Assembly: GCF_002234405.1 (NCBI RefSeq)
Contig: NZ_NMQT01000032.1
Location: 1 to 64,000 of the forward strand
DNA: 64,000 nucleotides
Direction of reading: 5' to 3'
Source of the DNA: Amycolatopsis thailandensis
Lineage (GTDB): Bacteria > Actinomycetota > Actinomycetes > Mycobacteriales > Pseudonocardiaceae
Notes under the pieces: model-generated
Told to the model about the DNA's origin: nothing
Database searches by the model: none
Seen by the model: only the letters and a program-made list of their open reading frames with translations
Position numbers and translations under genes: made by a program
Shown: positions 8,003 through 18,014 of the stretch, one piece after another
Numbering within the stretch: the first letter of the stretch is position 1
Layout of the letters: each line of letters begins with the position of its first letter

Positions 8003-8798
8003 TCTACCTTCGGGGCAGGAGCCTCACCGGTATCGACAGGCCGCGGAGTCCTTCGGCGCGGACGTCGAGCGCTACGACCGGACCCGGCCCGCCTATCCCC
8101 CGGAACTCATCGGCCACCTCATCGCCGCCGCCCCCGGCCGCGACACCCTCGACGTCGGTATCGGCACCGGGATCGAAGCGCGCCAGTTCCAGTCGGCGGG
8201 CTGTCACGTCCTGGGCGTCGAACCAGACCCGCGGATGGCCGAATTCGCCCGCCGGAGCGGGATCGACGTCGAAGTCGCGAAGTTCGAGACCTGGGATCCC
8301 GCCGGGCGCCGATTCGATCTGCTCGTCTCCGGCCAGGCCTGGCACTGGGTCGACCCGGTGGCCGGCGCCGCCAAGGCCGCCGAAGTGCTACGCCCTGGCG
8401 GACTCCTGTCCGTGTTCTGGCACGTACCCGAACCGCCGGAAGAGGTCGCGGACGCCTTGGCGGACGCTTACCGGCGGCTCGTGCCGGATGCGCCGATCGA
8501 CCTCAAGAGCGTGCCGAAACAGCCCTCTGACCCGTATGAGCCACTCATCGTGAAGATCGCCGACGGCCTGCGTGAAGCGGGCGGGTTCGGCGGGCCGGAA
8601 CGAAGCCGCTACGACTGGGACCGGGTCTACACCCGTGACGAATGGCTGGACCAGCTCCCGACGTTCGGCTCGCTGACGTGGGTCGAATCCACAGTGCGAC
8701 AAGAGATCCTCGCTGAAGTCGGAGCGGCGATCGACCGAATGGGCGGCCGGTTCACCACCAGGTACGCCACCGTCGCGCTCACCGCGGTCCGGAACTGA
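7995..8798 (+). CDS. class I SAM-dependent methyltransferase
   Basis: 267 residues. Motif I is DTLDVGIGTGIEARQF, followed by the acidic end of beta2 (VLGVEPDPRMAEFAR) and a later FDLLVSGQAWHWVDP. The last is characteristic of UbiE/COQ5-like and trans-aconitate-type methyltransferases. The acceptor cannot be predicted. The ATG lies inside an operator palindrome, with AAGGTGG four bases upstream. It is divergent from, and probably repressed by, the TetR gene, an arrangement common for small-molecule response genes. Confidence 0.88.
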   Translation: MPTLPSGQEPHRYRQAAESFGADVERYDRTRPAYPPELIGHLIAAAPGRDTLDVGIGTGIEARQFQSAGCHVLGVEPDPRMAEFARRSGIDVEVAKFETWDPAGRRFDLLVSGQAWHWVDPVAGAAKAAEVLRPGGLLSVFWHVPEPPEEVADALADAYRRLVPDAPIDLKSVPKQPSDPYEPLIVKIADGLREAGGFGGPERSRYDWDRVYTRDEWLDQLPTFGSLTWVESTVRQEILAEVGAAIDRMGGRFTTRYATVALTAVRN

Positions 8799-8801
8799 CT
8801 C

Positions 8802-8837
8802 GCCGGTGGCGGGAGCCGCGCCGCTCCCGCCACCGGC
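8802..8837. terminator. 15-bp hairpin between convergent genes
   Basis: GCCGGTGGCGGGAGC and GCTCCCGCCACCGGC form a perfect stem around a CGCGCC loop. There is no T-run, so this is likely a shared bidirectional terminator for the methyltransferase (+) and the beta-helix gene (-). Confidence 0.7.
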
Positions 8838-8842
8838 ATCCG

Positions 8843-9922
8843 TCACGGCGTGACGGGTACGTTGGTCAGCCCGTTCACCGCCCTCGACACGGTGTTGGAC
8901 GCATAGACCACGTTGGGCCGTTCCGAGCACTTCGACGTCGACGTGATCTTGATGGCGTACTGGCCAACACCGCCGAGGTCGGACTTGTTGTCCCGCCAGA
9001 CGTTCCCACAGCCGTTGGGGAACGACGGCGTGGTCCCGGGGTTGTGCGTCTCGTAGCCGTTCGCGAACGTCCCCGGCGAGGCGAAGGTGCCGGTGTTGCC
9101 CTCGATGACGTAGCCGAATCCCTTGACGTCGACCCAGGAATCGGCCGAGTTCTGCCCGGAAACCCCTTGGCCGTCGAAGGTGTTGCCCCGGATGACGCCG
9201 CCCTCGGTGCCTTCCTTGACGTCGATGCCTTCCGCGGCGACGTACGGTCCGATGTGGTTGCCGAGCACCTGGATCCGGTCGCTACGGTCGACCCCGCCGG
9301 AGTTGCCGTGACACTTCCAGTTCGAGTTCGCCGAGCCGAGGTAGACGCCCTCGCCGTATCCCGCCTGCACGAGACCCGTGTGACTGATCGTCGAGTCACG
9401 GAGGACGCTGTCGGCCGAGGAACGGCGGAAGTGGACGGCCTCCTCGTCGATCCGGTGGACTCGCACGCCTTCGATCACGGTGTGGTGCGAATCGTCGGCG
9501 ACGATGCCCTTCTTGGACTCCTGCACGGTGAAGCCCTGCAGATGCCAGTACGGCGCGCCGTAAAGCCAGAGTCCGTACCCGGAGTCCCAGCCCGCCGTCG
9601 GTGCCGGGCAGGAAGGCGCCTCACCCGACGGGCCGTCGTTGATCAGGACCGCCGTCGACGGCCCGGTCACCGTGATCGGAGCGGTCGCCGTCCCGGGTTT
9701 CGTGGCCACGAACGAACCTCGGTAGGTTCCGGCGCCCAGCCGGATCGTCTGGCCGGGGCTCGCGGCGGCTAGCGCGGCTTGCAACTGCGCCGCGGTGCCC
9801 ACATCGACGACGTCGCCGTCCGGGACCGAACCCTCGGCGAACGCGGCGGTGACGGCGGCGCCGAACAGACCCGCCGCGGACGCCATGGCCGCGAAAGCGG
9901 CGAGCAGTCGTTTCCTCGTCAT
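8843..9922 (-). CDS. secreted right-handed beta-helix protein (polysaccharide lyase-like)
   Basis: 359 residues with a signal peptide (MTRKRLLAAFAAMASAAGLF...AFA). The rest is a run of beta-helix coils marked by recurring G-N-x-I/F motifs (VLGNHIGPYVAAEGIDVKEG, VIRGNTFDGQG). An opening segment, AALAAASPGQTIRLGAGTYRG, is typical of PL6/PL9/pectate-lyase-like folds. The ATG at 9922 has GGAGG at 9929-9933. It overlaps the stop of the preceding secreted gene by 4 nt, so the two exported proteins are made together. A carbohydrate-lyase or epimerase role is inference; catalytic residues cannot be assigned. Confidence 0.8.
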   Translation of the reverse strand: MTRKRLLAAFAAMASAAGLFGAAVTAAFAEGSVPDGDVVDVGTAAQLQAALAAASPGQTIRLGAGTYRGSFVATKPGTATAPITVTGPSTAVLINDGPSGEAPSCPAPTAGWDSGYGLWLYGAPYWHLQGFTVQESKKGIVADDSHHTVIEGVRVHRIDEEAVHFRRSSADSVLRDSTISHTGLVQAGYGEGVYLGSANSNWKCHGNSGGVDRSDRIQVLGNHIGPYVAAEGIDVKEGTEGGVIRGNTFDGQGVSGQNSADSWVDVKGFGYVIEGNTGTFASPGTFANGYETHNPGTTPSFPNGCGNVWRDNKSDLGGVGQYAIKITSTSKCSERPNVVYASNTVSRAVNGLTNVPVTP

Positions 9923-12255
9923 TCCGTGCCTCCGCATTTCGTTCCGGCGATCGTGCACGCGACCGGGAGTCCCTGACCGGCGGCGTTGAAGCCGAACGTC
10001 GCCGTGCCACCGGGTTTGACGCTGCCGTTGTGGGTCGCGTTCCCGAACCGGTAGTGCTGGCCGGTCTTGGTCAGCACCGAGCTCCAGGAACTGGTCACCG
10101 ACGTCCCGGCGGGCAGGTCGAACTCGACCGTCCACGAACCCACCGCGGCCGAACAGGTGTTGGTGACGGTGAACCCGCCGCCGTAGCCGCTGTCCCACAC
10201 CGATTTACGGACGAATGCCGCCGTCAGGCACGCGCCAGGGTTCGACGAGGTCGCGGTGGTCGGAGTCGTCGAGGTGGGCGTGGTCGTGGTGGAGGTCTGC
10301 CCCGTCGACGACGGCGGCGGGGTTCCGTCGACGGACTTCAGGAACAGCGAAGCCGCGGCGTCGGTCTTGGACGCGTCGACCCCGTGACCGCCGCTGTAGT
10401 CCCGTTGCTCGTTCTTCGCCCAGTCGGCGATCGGCGTGCCGCCGACGTCGAGGTGCTTGTACGCGGTGCCGTCCCACCCGAAGGCGTAGACGCGGTGCCG
10501 GTCGGCGTAGAAGTCGTTATACGGGCCGTTGTCCGCGAGCTGTTTGGTCATGGCGTTGTTGAAGAAGACGTTGCGCGGACCGGACGCGCCCGACCATTTG
10601 ACGGCCTTCTTGCCCGCACCCCACCAGATCGGGAACCAGTTCGAGTCGTCGGGACCGCCGCCGCCCTCTTCACCGCAGTTCGCCCGGCAGTTCCCGGAGC
10701 GATGCGCGTACGGGACCTTGACCGTGTTGAGTTCGAAGAGGTTGTTGCGTTCCCAGCCGCCGTGCAGGTTCAGGTCGGAGTCGAACGAGTTGCCGATCAC
10801 CACGTTGCCCGAAGCGGACCACTGGAAAGTGAAGTGCCGCATCAGGGTCGAGGTGTTGCCGGCGTAGAGCGAGTCCCAGACCCGGGAGCCGCGGAAGTAG
10901 CCGTTGCCGCCCTTGCCCTTGTTCCAGGAGCCGTTGAGTTCGTTGTCGACGATCTGGAGGTTCTTGGCCTCCTCGGTGACGATCGGATGCGAACCGGTCA
11001 TATCCGCGCGGATGCCGCGCACCCACGAGTTCGCCGCCCACTTGAACACGATCCCGTGCATCTCCGCGGCGGGCGCCATGTTCCCGTAGTTGTTGTTCGC
11101 CTCCGGCGGGTTCAGGCCTGGCATGTCCTGGGTGAAACCGAGGTTCTCGAACCCGACACCGAGCACCGGGTCGACCAGCGGGGCCGCTTTCGAGTCGTAG
11201 GTGGCGCCGTCGATCGGCGCCGAACCGTCCGAGGTGGAGTTCACCGGGACGTCGTACTCGAGCGGTTTGTCGAGGGTGATCGTGCGCGCGGCGGTGTCGA
11301 GCGCCGTGATCGTGAAGATCTGCTGGCGCATGTGCATGTTCAGCAACGGGAACGTGGTCGGCGTGGCCTGTTGCTGCTCGTAGAACTTCAGCGAGTTGGC
11401 CGCGCGGATGTTGACCAGGTTCCCGGCGGCGAGCGAGGTCAGCGCGCCGCTGCTCGCCAGGTGGACGACCTTGTCCCCCGTCCTGGCGGCGAACGCGGTG
11501 TCCCCCGGCTTGCCGCGCAGCTTCACCCCGGCCTTCCAGTGGACGTTGACCGTGCCCTCGAAGATGTCCTTGCGGTTGGCGGGCGCCGACGCGTAGTCGC
11601 TCGCGTACGACGAATTCACCCCCCTGGACTGGACGCGGAACAGACCGCGCCCCGGCCAGAGCCAGCCGCCCTTGCCCGCACCCGAGGTCATCCCGTCCTC
11701 GTCCCAGTCGGAGCCGTCCGGGGTGAGAGTGTCGTAAAGGGTGTTCGCGTCGGGTTTGTAGACGAACTTGGTCGCCTCCTTGCCCGCGCCGCGCAGGATC
11801 AGGTAGTCGGCGTCGACGTGGATCTCGTGCGTGACGTCGAACCGGCCGGCTGGGAAGGTGATCGTGCTCAGTCTGCTGTAGCTCCCGGACGGCGAGCACG
11901 CGCTCTTGATGCCGTCGATCGCCGCCTGGATCCCGTTCGTGTCGTCGGCGCCGTCACCGGGTTTGACGTTGTACTGGCTCGCCAGCTCCGCCGCGGTGAC
12001 CTGACAGGTCGCGTCAGGGTTCACTTCGGCGGAGCCGGGCAGCGCGGCGCCGCCCCGATATCCGGCCTTGGACCAGTCGTAGAGCCCCGCGACCGGCGCG
12101 CGGCGATTGGCCGCGCCGACGTCGAGACCGGGCAGCGCGCCGGGTCCCGGCGCCGCGTCCGCCACATCGGGCGGTACCTGCAAGAGCGCGGCGGTGGCGA
12201 CCACGGCGGCGGCCGCCGGTAGGACGGCACGACGAAGAGGACTTTTTCGGGACAC
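9919..12255 (-). CDS. secreted beta-helix glycosidase/lyase-like protein with C-terminal CBM2
   Basis: 778 residues. A signal peptide (RRAVLPAAAAVVATAALLQV) is followed by a pectate-lyase-3-like start (NVKPGDGADDTNGIQAAIDGI, ITFPAGRFDVTHEIHVDADY) and a long beta-helix body. A Thr/Ser/Pro linker near residue 660 leads to a cellulose-type CBM2 (about 685-775) with conserved Trp residues (VWDSGYGGGFTVTN; VGSWTVEFDLP). The GTG start at 12255 is supported by GGAGG at 12262-12266. The next gene starts within its stop codon. It probably binds insoluble plant or fungal polysaccharide through CBM2; the substrate of the helix domain is unknown. Confidence 0.82.
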   Translation of the reverse strand: MSRKSPLRRAVLPAAAAVVATAALLQVPPDVADAAPGPGALPGLDVGAANRRAPVAGLYDWSKAGYRGGAALPGSAEVNPDATCQVTAAELASQYNVKPGDGADDTNGIQAAIDGIKSACSPSGSYSRLSTITFPAGRFDVTHEIHVDADYLILRGAGKEATKFVYKPDANTLYDTLTPDGSDWDEDGMTSGAGKGGWLWPGRGLFRVQSRGVNSSYASDYASAPANRKDIFEGTVNVHWKAGVKLRGKPGDTAFAARTGDKVVHLASSGALTSLAAGNLVNIRAANSLKFYEQQQATPTTFPLLNMHMRQQIFTITALDTAARTITLDKPLEYDVPVNSTSDGSAPIDGATYDSKAAPLVDPVLGVGFENLGFTQDMPGLNPPEANNNYGNMAPAAEMHGIVFKWAANSWVRGIRADMTGSHPIVTEEAKNLQIVDNELNGSWNKGKGGNGYFRGSRVWDSLYAGNTSTLMRHFTFQWSASGNVVIGNSFDSDLNLHGGWERNNLFELNTVKVPYAHRSGNCRANCGEEGGGGPDDSNWFPIWWGAGKKAVKWSGASGPRNVFFNNAMTKQLADNGPYNDFYADRHRVYAFGWDGTAYKHLDVGGTPIADWAKNEQRDYSGGHGVDASKTDAAASLFLKSVDGTPPPSSTGQTSTTTTPTSTTPTTATSSNPGACLTAAFVRKSVWDSGYGGGFTVTNTCSAAVGSWTVEFDLPAGTSVTSSWSSVLTKTGQHYRFGNATHNGSVKPGGTATFGFNAAGQGLPVACTIAGTKCGGTE

Positions 12256-12314
12256 CCGAAACCTCCGTGACGGACTGACGGAAGGTGTTGCGGCGTGTAC
12301 ACCCGGACTCACTC

Positions 12315-12344
12315 TTTATAGTTCACGTGCCTGTCACCCGTCAA
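12315..12344 (-). promoter_or_regulatory. sigma70-type promoter of the beta-helix operon
   Basis: Read on the minus strand, TTGACG (12339-12344) and TATAAA (12315-12320) are separated by 18 bp, a good housekeeping promoter about 60 bp before the GTG start. Upstream of the -35, the heptamer TTCACAT occurs twice (12348-12354 and 12367-12373) at a 19-bp period, a possible regulator site. Confidence 0.7.
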
Positions 12345-12378
12345 CGGATGTGAATAGCGTCCACGTATGTGAACGAGA

Positions 12379-12744
12379 TCAGTTCTCTCCCGACCGGAAA
12401 CGGTCGAGCACCCGGCGCTCCCGTTTGGTCGGCCGGCCCGCACCCCGTTCCCGTCGCGCGACCGGCACGGCGGACTCGGACGGCGGCGCGGGCGTCCGGT
12501 CGATGAAACAGGTCGCCGCGTCGGCGGCGCCGACACGTTTCTGGATCACCCGCGTCACTTCCAGGATCCGGGTGGTGTCGTGGACCCGAGCGCGCACCTC
12601 GTCACCCGCCACGACCGTGGTGGCGGGTTTGGCGGGTTTGCCGTTCACGCGGACATGGCCGCCGCGGCAAGCCGCCGCGGCATCCGGGCGCGTCTTGGTG
12701 AGCCGGACGGCCCACAGCCAGCGATCAACTCGAGTGGACTCCAC
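12379..12744 (-). CDS. S4-domain RNA-binding protein (Hsp15-like)
   Basis: About 121 residues. The first 70 form an S4 domain (RVDRWLWAVRLTKTRPDAAAACRGGHVRVNGKPAKPA...VVAGDEVRARV), as in Hsp15, which binds the 50S subunit carrying stalled nascent chains. A basic C-terminal tail follows (RRERGAGRPTKRERR). The GTG at 12744 is preferred because the S4 domain begins a few residues later; a GTG at 12774 would add ten residues. Neither has a clear ribosome-binding site. It is divergent from cholesterol oxidase. Confidence 0.85.
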   Translation of the reverse strand: MESTRVDRWLWAVRLTKTRPDAAAACRGGHVRVNGKPAKPATTVVAGDEVRARVHDTTRILEVTRVIQKRVGAADAATCFIDRTPAPPSESAVPVARRERGAGRPTKRERRVLDRFRSGEN

Positions 12745-12756
12745 AGCAGTACATAG

Positions 12757-14561
<1,805 letters not shown>

Positions 14562-14623
14562 TTTGCTTACCCGCTGGGGTGGCCTGGTGCGCCTCGTCTG
14601 TCACCGGACGTGACCGGTACGAC

Positions 14624-14748
14624 CTTGATCAACGGAGGATGGGGACGTTGAGTGTCCCGGATCTTCCGTTGATCAAGATCCGGAACCGGGCGCCCTGGCG
14701 ACGGTGAAGGAATCGGGACATTCAACGTCCCGATTCCTTCACCGTCGC
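14624..14748. repeat. composite of two large palindromes in a 399-bp gene-free stretch
   Basis: The first palindrome (14624-14677) has CTTGATCAACGGAGGAT facing ATCTTCCGTTGATCAAG, with one mismatch. The second (14698-14748) has a perfect 22-bp stem beginning GCGACGGTGAAGGAATCGGG around an ATTCAAC loop. A decayed copy of both, in the same order, is visible at 54818-54915. Further right, 14805-14860 holds an AAGGCC/GGGACGTC stem-like stretch. No gene is seen between 14506 and 14904. Confidence 0.75.
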
Positions 14749-14904
14749 CCCAGCGCACGCGGACGCCTCCCGCGCAGGTCAGGCGTAGGTACACAAATGC
14801 AAGGCCTCCTTCGGGACGTCTGATGTCCTGAAAGGGGCTTTCGCGACGTCGGGTTCTGGGTGGAGCGCATCGGAGCGTGGAGCCCGGGACACTCCCCGCC
14901 GGGC

Positions 14905-15384
14905 TCAGAACTTCGGGAGCACGCAGACCGTGTCGATCCCCAGGACGTGATTCAGCCGCCCGAAGGCGAGCCAGGAACCGATGCTCATGCTCAGTTCCAC
15001 GATTTCCTTCTGGCTGTAGTGCTCGGCCATCCGCTTCCAGAACTCGTCGTCGATTCCGTGGTGGTCGATGGCGTAGCGTTCGGCGTACTCGGCGGCCAGC
15101 CGGGTCCGCTCGTCGAACGCGTCGGTGGTGCGCCATTCGGTCACCGCGTCGGCGAACTCTTCTTCGACCTTCACGCCGTCGCGTTCGGTCCTCCAGTCCA
15201 GGCAGAAGACGCAGCCGTTGATCTGCGCGATCCGCAGCCGCGCCGCCTCGAACTCGCGAAGTCCCAGCGTGGTGTGCGCGTACACCGCGAGCGAGAGATT
15301 CGACGCCGCGACACCGATCCCGGGCACCATCTCGCCCCATACGTAGCCGATCGGGTCCTTGCCCTCGGGAATGTTGATGTTCAT
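14905..15384 (-). CDS. carboxymuconolactone decarboxylase family / AhpD-like protein
   Basis: 159 residues, all helical, with the redox CxxC signature in RLRIAQINGCVFCLDWRTE. This is typical of AhpD-like alkylhydroperoxidase-core proteins, which use the cysteine pair and a nearby histidine to reduce peroxides or exchange disulfides. The ATG at 15384 is chosen for the strong GGAAGGAG at 15391-15398. It overlaps the stop of the upstream dehydrogenase-like gene by 4 nt, so the two are coupled. The physiological substrate is not predictable. Confidence 0.88.
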   Translation of the reverse strand: MNINIPEGKDPIGYVWGEMVPGIGVAASNLSLAVYAHTTLGLREFEAARLRIAQINGCVFCLDWRTERDGVKVEEEFADAVTEWRTTDAFDERTRLAAEYAERYAIDHHGIDDEFWKRMAEHYSQKEIVELSMSIGSWLAFGRLNHVLGIDTVCVLPKF

Positions 15385-16460
15385 CGCGCGCTCCTTCCGA
15401 GCTTGCCGGTGGCCGGTCGCAGGGGGACGTCGAGTGCGTCGTAGAGGCCGGGTTTGGCGTCCGCGAGCCAATCGATGGCGCCGACCAGCCTGCCGACCGC
15501 GGTCGCGTTGCCGCCGGCCGACCGGTTTTCGCCCTCGTCGGTGGCCTCGACCGAGACTTCGATCCGGGGACGGCCTTCGATGATCACCCGATGCGCCCCG
15601 TCACCGCTGGGCGGCGTCGGCCAGTCCGGCGCGCACGACGCGTGGATACGGGTGACGTGCTCGATGACGATGCGGGGTTCTCCGTCCACGATCCCCTGCA
15701 CTTCGAATCGGACCGCGCCCTGTGTACCCGCCTCGAACTCCCCCATCGCCCGCGTGGTCACGGTTTCGTCGAGCGGACGGCGGTCGAGCGTCTCGCGGAT
15801 CTCGTCCAGTTCGACACCGAGGCCGCGGGCGATCAATCGCACCTGCCCGCCCCACACCATCGTCGGGACCGACGGGGCCAGCATCGGCGGCTGATAGTCC
15901 ATCGGCTGTCCCATGCCGACCAGGTAGCGAACCGAGTCCGGCTGGTCGTAGGTGGAGTAGTCGAAGATCTCCTGGCAGCGGACCGCGTCCACGGTGGTGC
16001 CGAGCCCGCTGATCAGCAAGGGGAGGATGTCGTTGCCCCAGCCCGGATCGACACCGGAGACGAACAGCGAGCCGCCGCCCTCGGCGATCGCCGCGAGCAC
16101 CGGCTCCCGCAGTTCTTCCGGCGCGTTTCGCTGGTCGTACAACGCGTAGAGCGCGGGTGTCACCACCACCGCCCCCGCCCGGATCGCGCGGACGATGTCG
16201 GCCAGCGCCTCCGCTGGCCGGATGTCACCGGAAGCCGCGTACACCACCGCCCGCGGACCCGCCGCCAGAACCGCTTCGACGTCATCGGTCGCCGCCACAC
16301 CCAGTTCGCCGTCGACTCCCGCGAGCGCGGCCGCGTCGCGACCGACCTTCGCGGAGTCGTGTACGAGCACACCGGTGAGTTCCAGCGCCGGATGCGCTTC
16401 GACGGCCCGGATGGAGGCACGGCCGATGTTGCCTGTACCCCAGACAACTGTGGGAATCAT
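15381..16460 (-). CDS. NAD(P)-dependent amine dehydrogenase-like oxidoreductase
   Basis: 359 residues. The Rossmann start (IPTVVWGTGNIGRASIRAVEAHPALELTGVLVHD) belongs to the DHDPR-like/2,4-diaminopentanoate dehydrogenase group. It is followed by the family's GVDPGWGNDILPLL segment and a C-terminal substrate domain. Related proteins in actinomycetes are annotated only as hypothetical dehydrogenases. The ATG at 16460 is directly followed by the Rossmann strand; its ribosome-binding site is weak. It forms an operon with the AhpD-like gene through a 4-nt overlap. Confidence 0.8.
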   Translation of the reverse strand: MIPTVVWGTGNIGRASIRAVEAHPALELTGVLVHDSAKVGRDAAALAGVDGELGVAATDDVEAVLAAGPRAVVYAASGDIRPAEALADIVRAIRAGAVVVTPALYALYDQRNAPEELREPVLAAIAEGGGSLFVSGVDPGWGNDILPLLISGLGTTVDAVRCQEIFDYSTYDQPDSVRYLVGMGQPMDYQPPMLAPSVPTMVWGGQVRLIARGLGVELDEIRETLDRRPLDETVTTRAMGEFEAGTQGAVRFEVQGIVDGEPRIVIEHVTRIHASCAPDWPTPPSGDGAHRVIIEGRPRIEVSVEATDEGENRSAGGNATAVGRLVGAIDWLADAKPGLYDALDVPLRPATGKLGRSAR

Positions 16461-16655
16461 GAAGTCGAGGTTAACCGAATCCCGGATCGGTTCCCAGTAC
16501 CGAAACAATCACGAAAACCGCAGGTCAGAGTGCATTACTCGGGTTCATTCGAGGCGGCAACGAAAGCGTTCCGGCACGCGGAACGAGCGCCGTTTTCGTC
16601 GGTGAGCGGCAATCCTCTCGACGGCCACCGACGGCCCTGTGTAGTGTGCGGTCTC

Positions 16656-16727
16656 GTGACGAGCCCTGAGTCGGACAGAACCTCGCCGCCGGTCATCCGG
16701 CGGCGTGTCGTCCTGTCCGGCCGTTAG
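16656..16727 (+). CDS. putative 23-residue leader peptide
   Basis: GTG at 16656 opens a 23-codon frame ending in TAG at 16725-16727. It lies nine bases after a TAGTGT -10-like hexamer (16642-16647), a spacing expected for a leaderless actinobacterial transcript. The frame spans a nested hairpin, and its stop codon lies in the loop of a second hairpin. It is upstream of a chloramphenicol-exporter-type gene, a class known for leader-controlled expression. Translation of this frame is inference. Confidence 0.4.
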   Translation: MTSPESDRTSPPVIRRRVVLSGR

Positions 16728-16740
16728 GTAGCGGCCTTCT
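16672..16740 (+). promoter_or_regulatory. attenuator-like structured leader of the drug-efflux gene
   Basis: A perfect hairpin CGCCGCCGG-TCAT-CCGGCGGCG (16684-16705) is nested inside a 7-bp outer stem CGGACAG/CTGTCCG (16672-16678 with 16713-16719). Next is a small stem GGCCG/CGGCC (16719-16736) followed by TTCTT, resembling a weak terminator. The outer stem and small hairpin share one base. The 16461-16856 interval holds this leader, the -10-like TAGTGT and nothing else I can support. Confidence 0.45.
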
Positions 16741-16856
16741 TCGCTTTCCGATGACCCGCTTTCCGATGACCGAGCGCTGTTCCGTGCGCCCGGCCGGGTT
16801 TCCTCCTGTCCCGTGCACGGCTTCCTCCTGCTCGTCTTCTGTTGGGGAGTCGTCCG

Positions 16857-18002
16857 TTGCCTCTGTTCGTCTATGTCCTCGGCCTTGCCGTTTTCGCGCA
16901 AGGCACCTCCGAATTCATGGCCTCCGGTCTCGTGCCGGGGATCGCCGGTGAGCTGTCCGTCCCCGTGGGCGCGGCGGCCGCGCTGACGTCCGCGTACGCC
17001 GTCGGAATGATCGTCGGCGCTCCCGCCATGGCCGTACTCAGTGCGCGCTGGCCTCGCCGCCGGGCCTTGGCCGGGTTTCTGACCGCCTTCGTCGCGGTGC
17101 ACGTCGTCGGCGCCGTTACGACGAGCTTTCCGGTGTTGTTCGGCACGCGGATCGTCGCGGCGATCGTCAACGCCGGGTTTCTCGCCGTCGCCATGCCTGT
17201 CGCGGTCGCCTTGGCGCCACCGGGAAAACAGGCACGAGCGACCTCGGTACTGCTGGCAGGCATCACGCTGTCTTGCGTCGCCGGCGTACCCGCCGGAGCC
17301 ATCTTGGGCGATCTCGCGGGCTGGCGATCCGCGTTCTGGGCGGTCGCCGCGTTGTGCCTACCCGCGCTGGTGCTGGTGTTCCGTTCGGCGCCCGCCGACG
17401 CGGCGGGCCCGCATGACGTCTCCATCAGGCGCGAAGTACGCGAGGTGAAGGCGCCTCCCGTCCGGCGTGCGATGATCCTCGCGGCCTTGGTCAACGGCGC
17501 GACCTTCGCGACGTTCGCGTTCCTCGCGGTGATCGCGACGGAGGTCGCCCATCTCCCCGCCGGCGCGGTTTCCGCCTTGCTGGCGGCATTCGGTGTCGGC
17601 GCGTTCGTCGGGGTCACCGTGGCCGGCCGTACGGGCGATGGTGAACTCAAGCGCGGCTTGGTCGTCGCGTTGTGCGCCCTGCCGGTCGGCTGGGCGGTGC
17701 TCGCCGCGACCGGAGCACATCCGGTCGCCCTGTTCGCCATGGCGACCGTCCAAGGTGGACTGTCCTTCGGTTGCGGTTCCGCGCTCGTGGCGCGGGTCAT
17801 GCACGTGGCTCCGGGCGCGCCGACACTCGGTGGTTCGTTCGCGACGGTCGCGCTCAACGCGGGCGCGTTCCTGGGGCCGGTCCTCGCCGGTTTCGTCACG
17901 GAAGCGACAGGCGACTATCGCCACGCGGTCTGGATCAGCGCGTCGATCGCCCTCGTTCCGCTTCTGCTCGTCCGACGGAAGGAAGTACCACTCTCTGGGT
18001 AG
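16857..18002 (+). CDS. MFS drug exporter, chloramphenicol-resistance (Cmx/CmlR) type
   Basis: 381 residues with 12 predicted membrane helices (DHA1 family). The opening LPLFVYVLGLAVFAQGTSEFM...GLVPGIAGEL is the hallmark of Cml/Cmx/CmlR chloramphenicol exporters. GMIVGAPAMAVLSARWPRR matches the loop 2-3 motif A region. The start is TTG at 16857, with GGGGAG (16844-16849) 7 nt upstream; a TTG at 16842 would lack any site. A structured leader with a possible short peptide lies upstream. Drug specificity is a family-level prediction. Confidence 0.85.
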   Translation: MPLFVYVLGLAVFAQGTSEFMASGLVPGIAGELSVPVGAAAALTSAYAVGMIVGAPAMAVLSARWPRRRALAGFLTAFVAVHVVGAVTTSFPVLFGTRIVAAIVNAGFLAVAMPVAVALAPPGKQARATSVLLAGITLSCVAGVPAGAILGDLAGWRSAFWAVAALCLPALVLVFRSAPADAAGPHDVSIRREVREVKAPPVRRAMILAALVNGATFATFAFLAVIATEVAHLPAGAVSALLAAFGVGAFVGVTVAGRTGDGELKRGLVVALCALPVGWAVLAATGAHPVALFAMATVQGGLSFGCGSALVARVMHVAPGAPTLGGSFATVALNAGAFLGPVLAGFVTEATGDYRHAVWISASIALVPLLLVRRKEVPLSG

Positions 18003-18014
18003 CATCGGCGGATC

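Noticed and set aside
10030-12222. Very long open frame on the + strand opposite the CBM2 beta-helix gene
   Set aside because: It mirrors the real gene codon by codon, is Arg/Val/Gly-rich without any motif, and has no ribosome-binding site. It is an artefact of GC-rich third positions.
16751-16951. 66-codon frame starting at ATG 16751 as an alternative leader peptide
   Set aside because: It runs well into the exporter gene, has no ribosome-binding site, and does not relate to the hairpins. The frame at 16656 fits the structure better.
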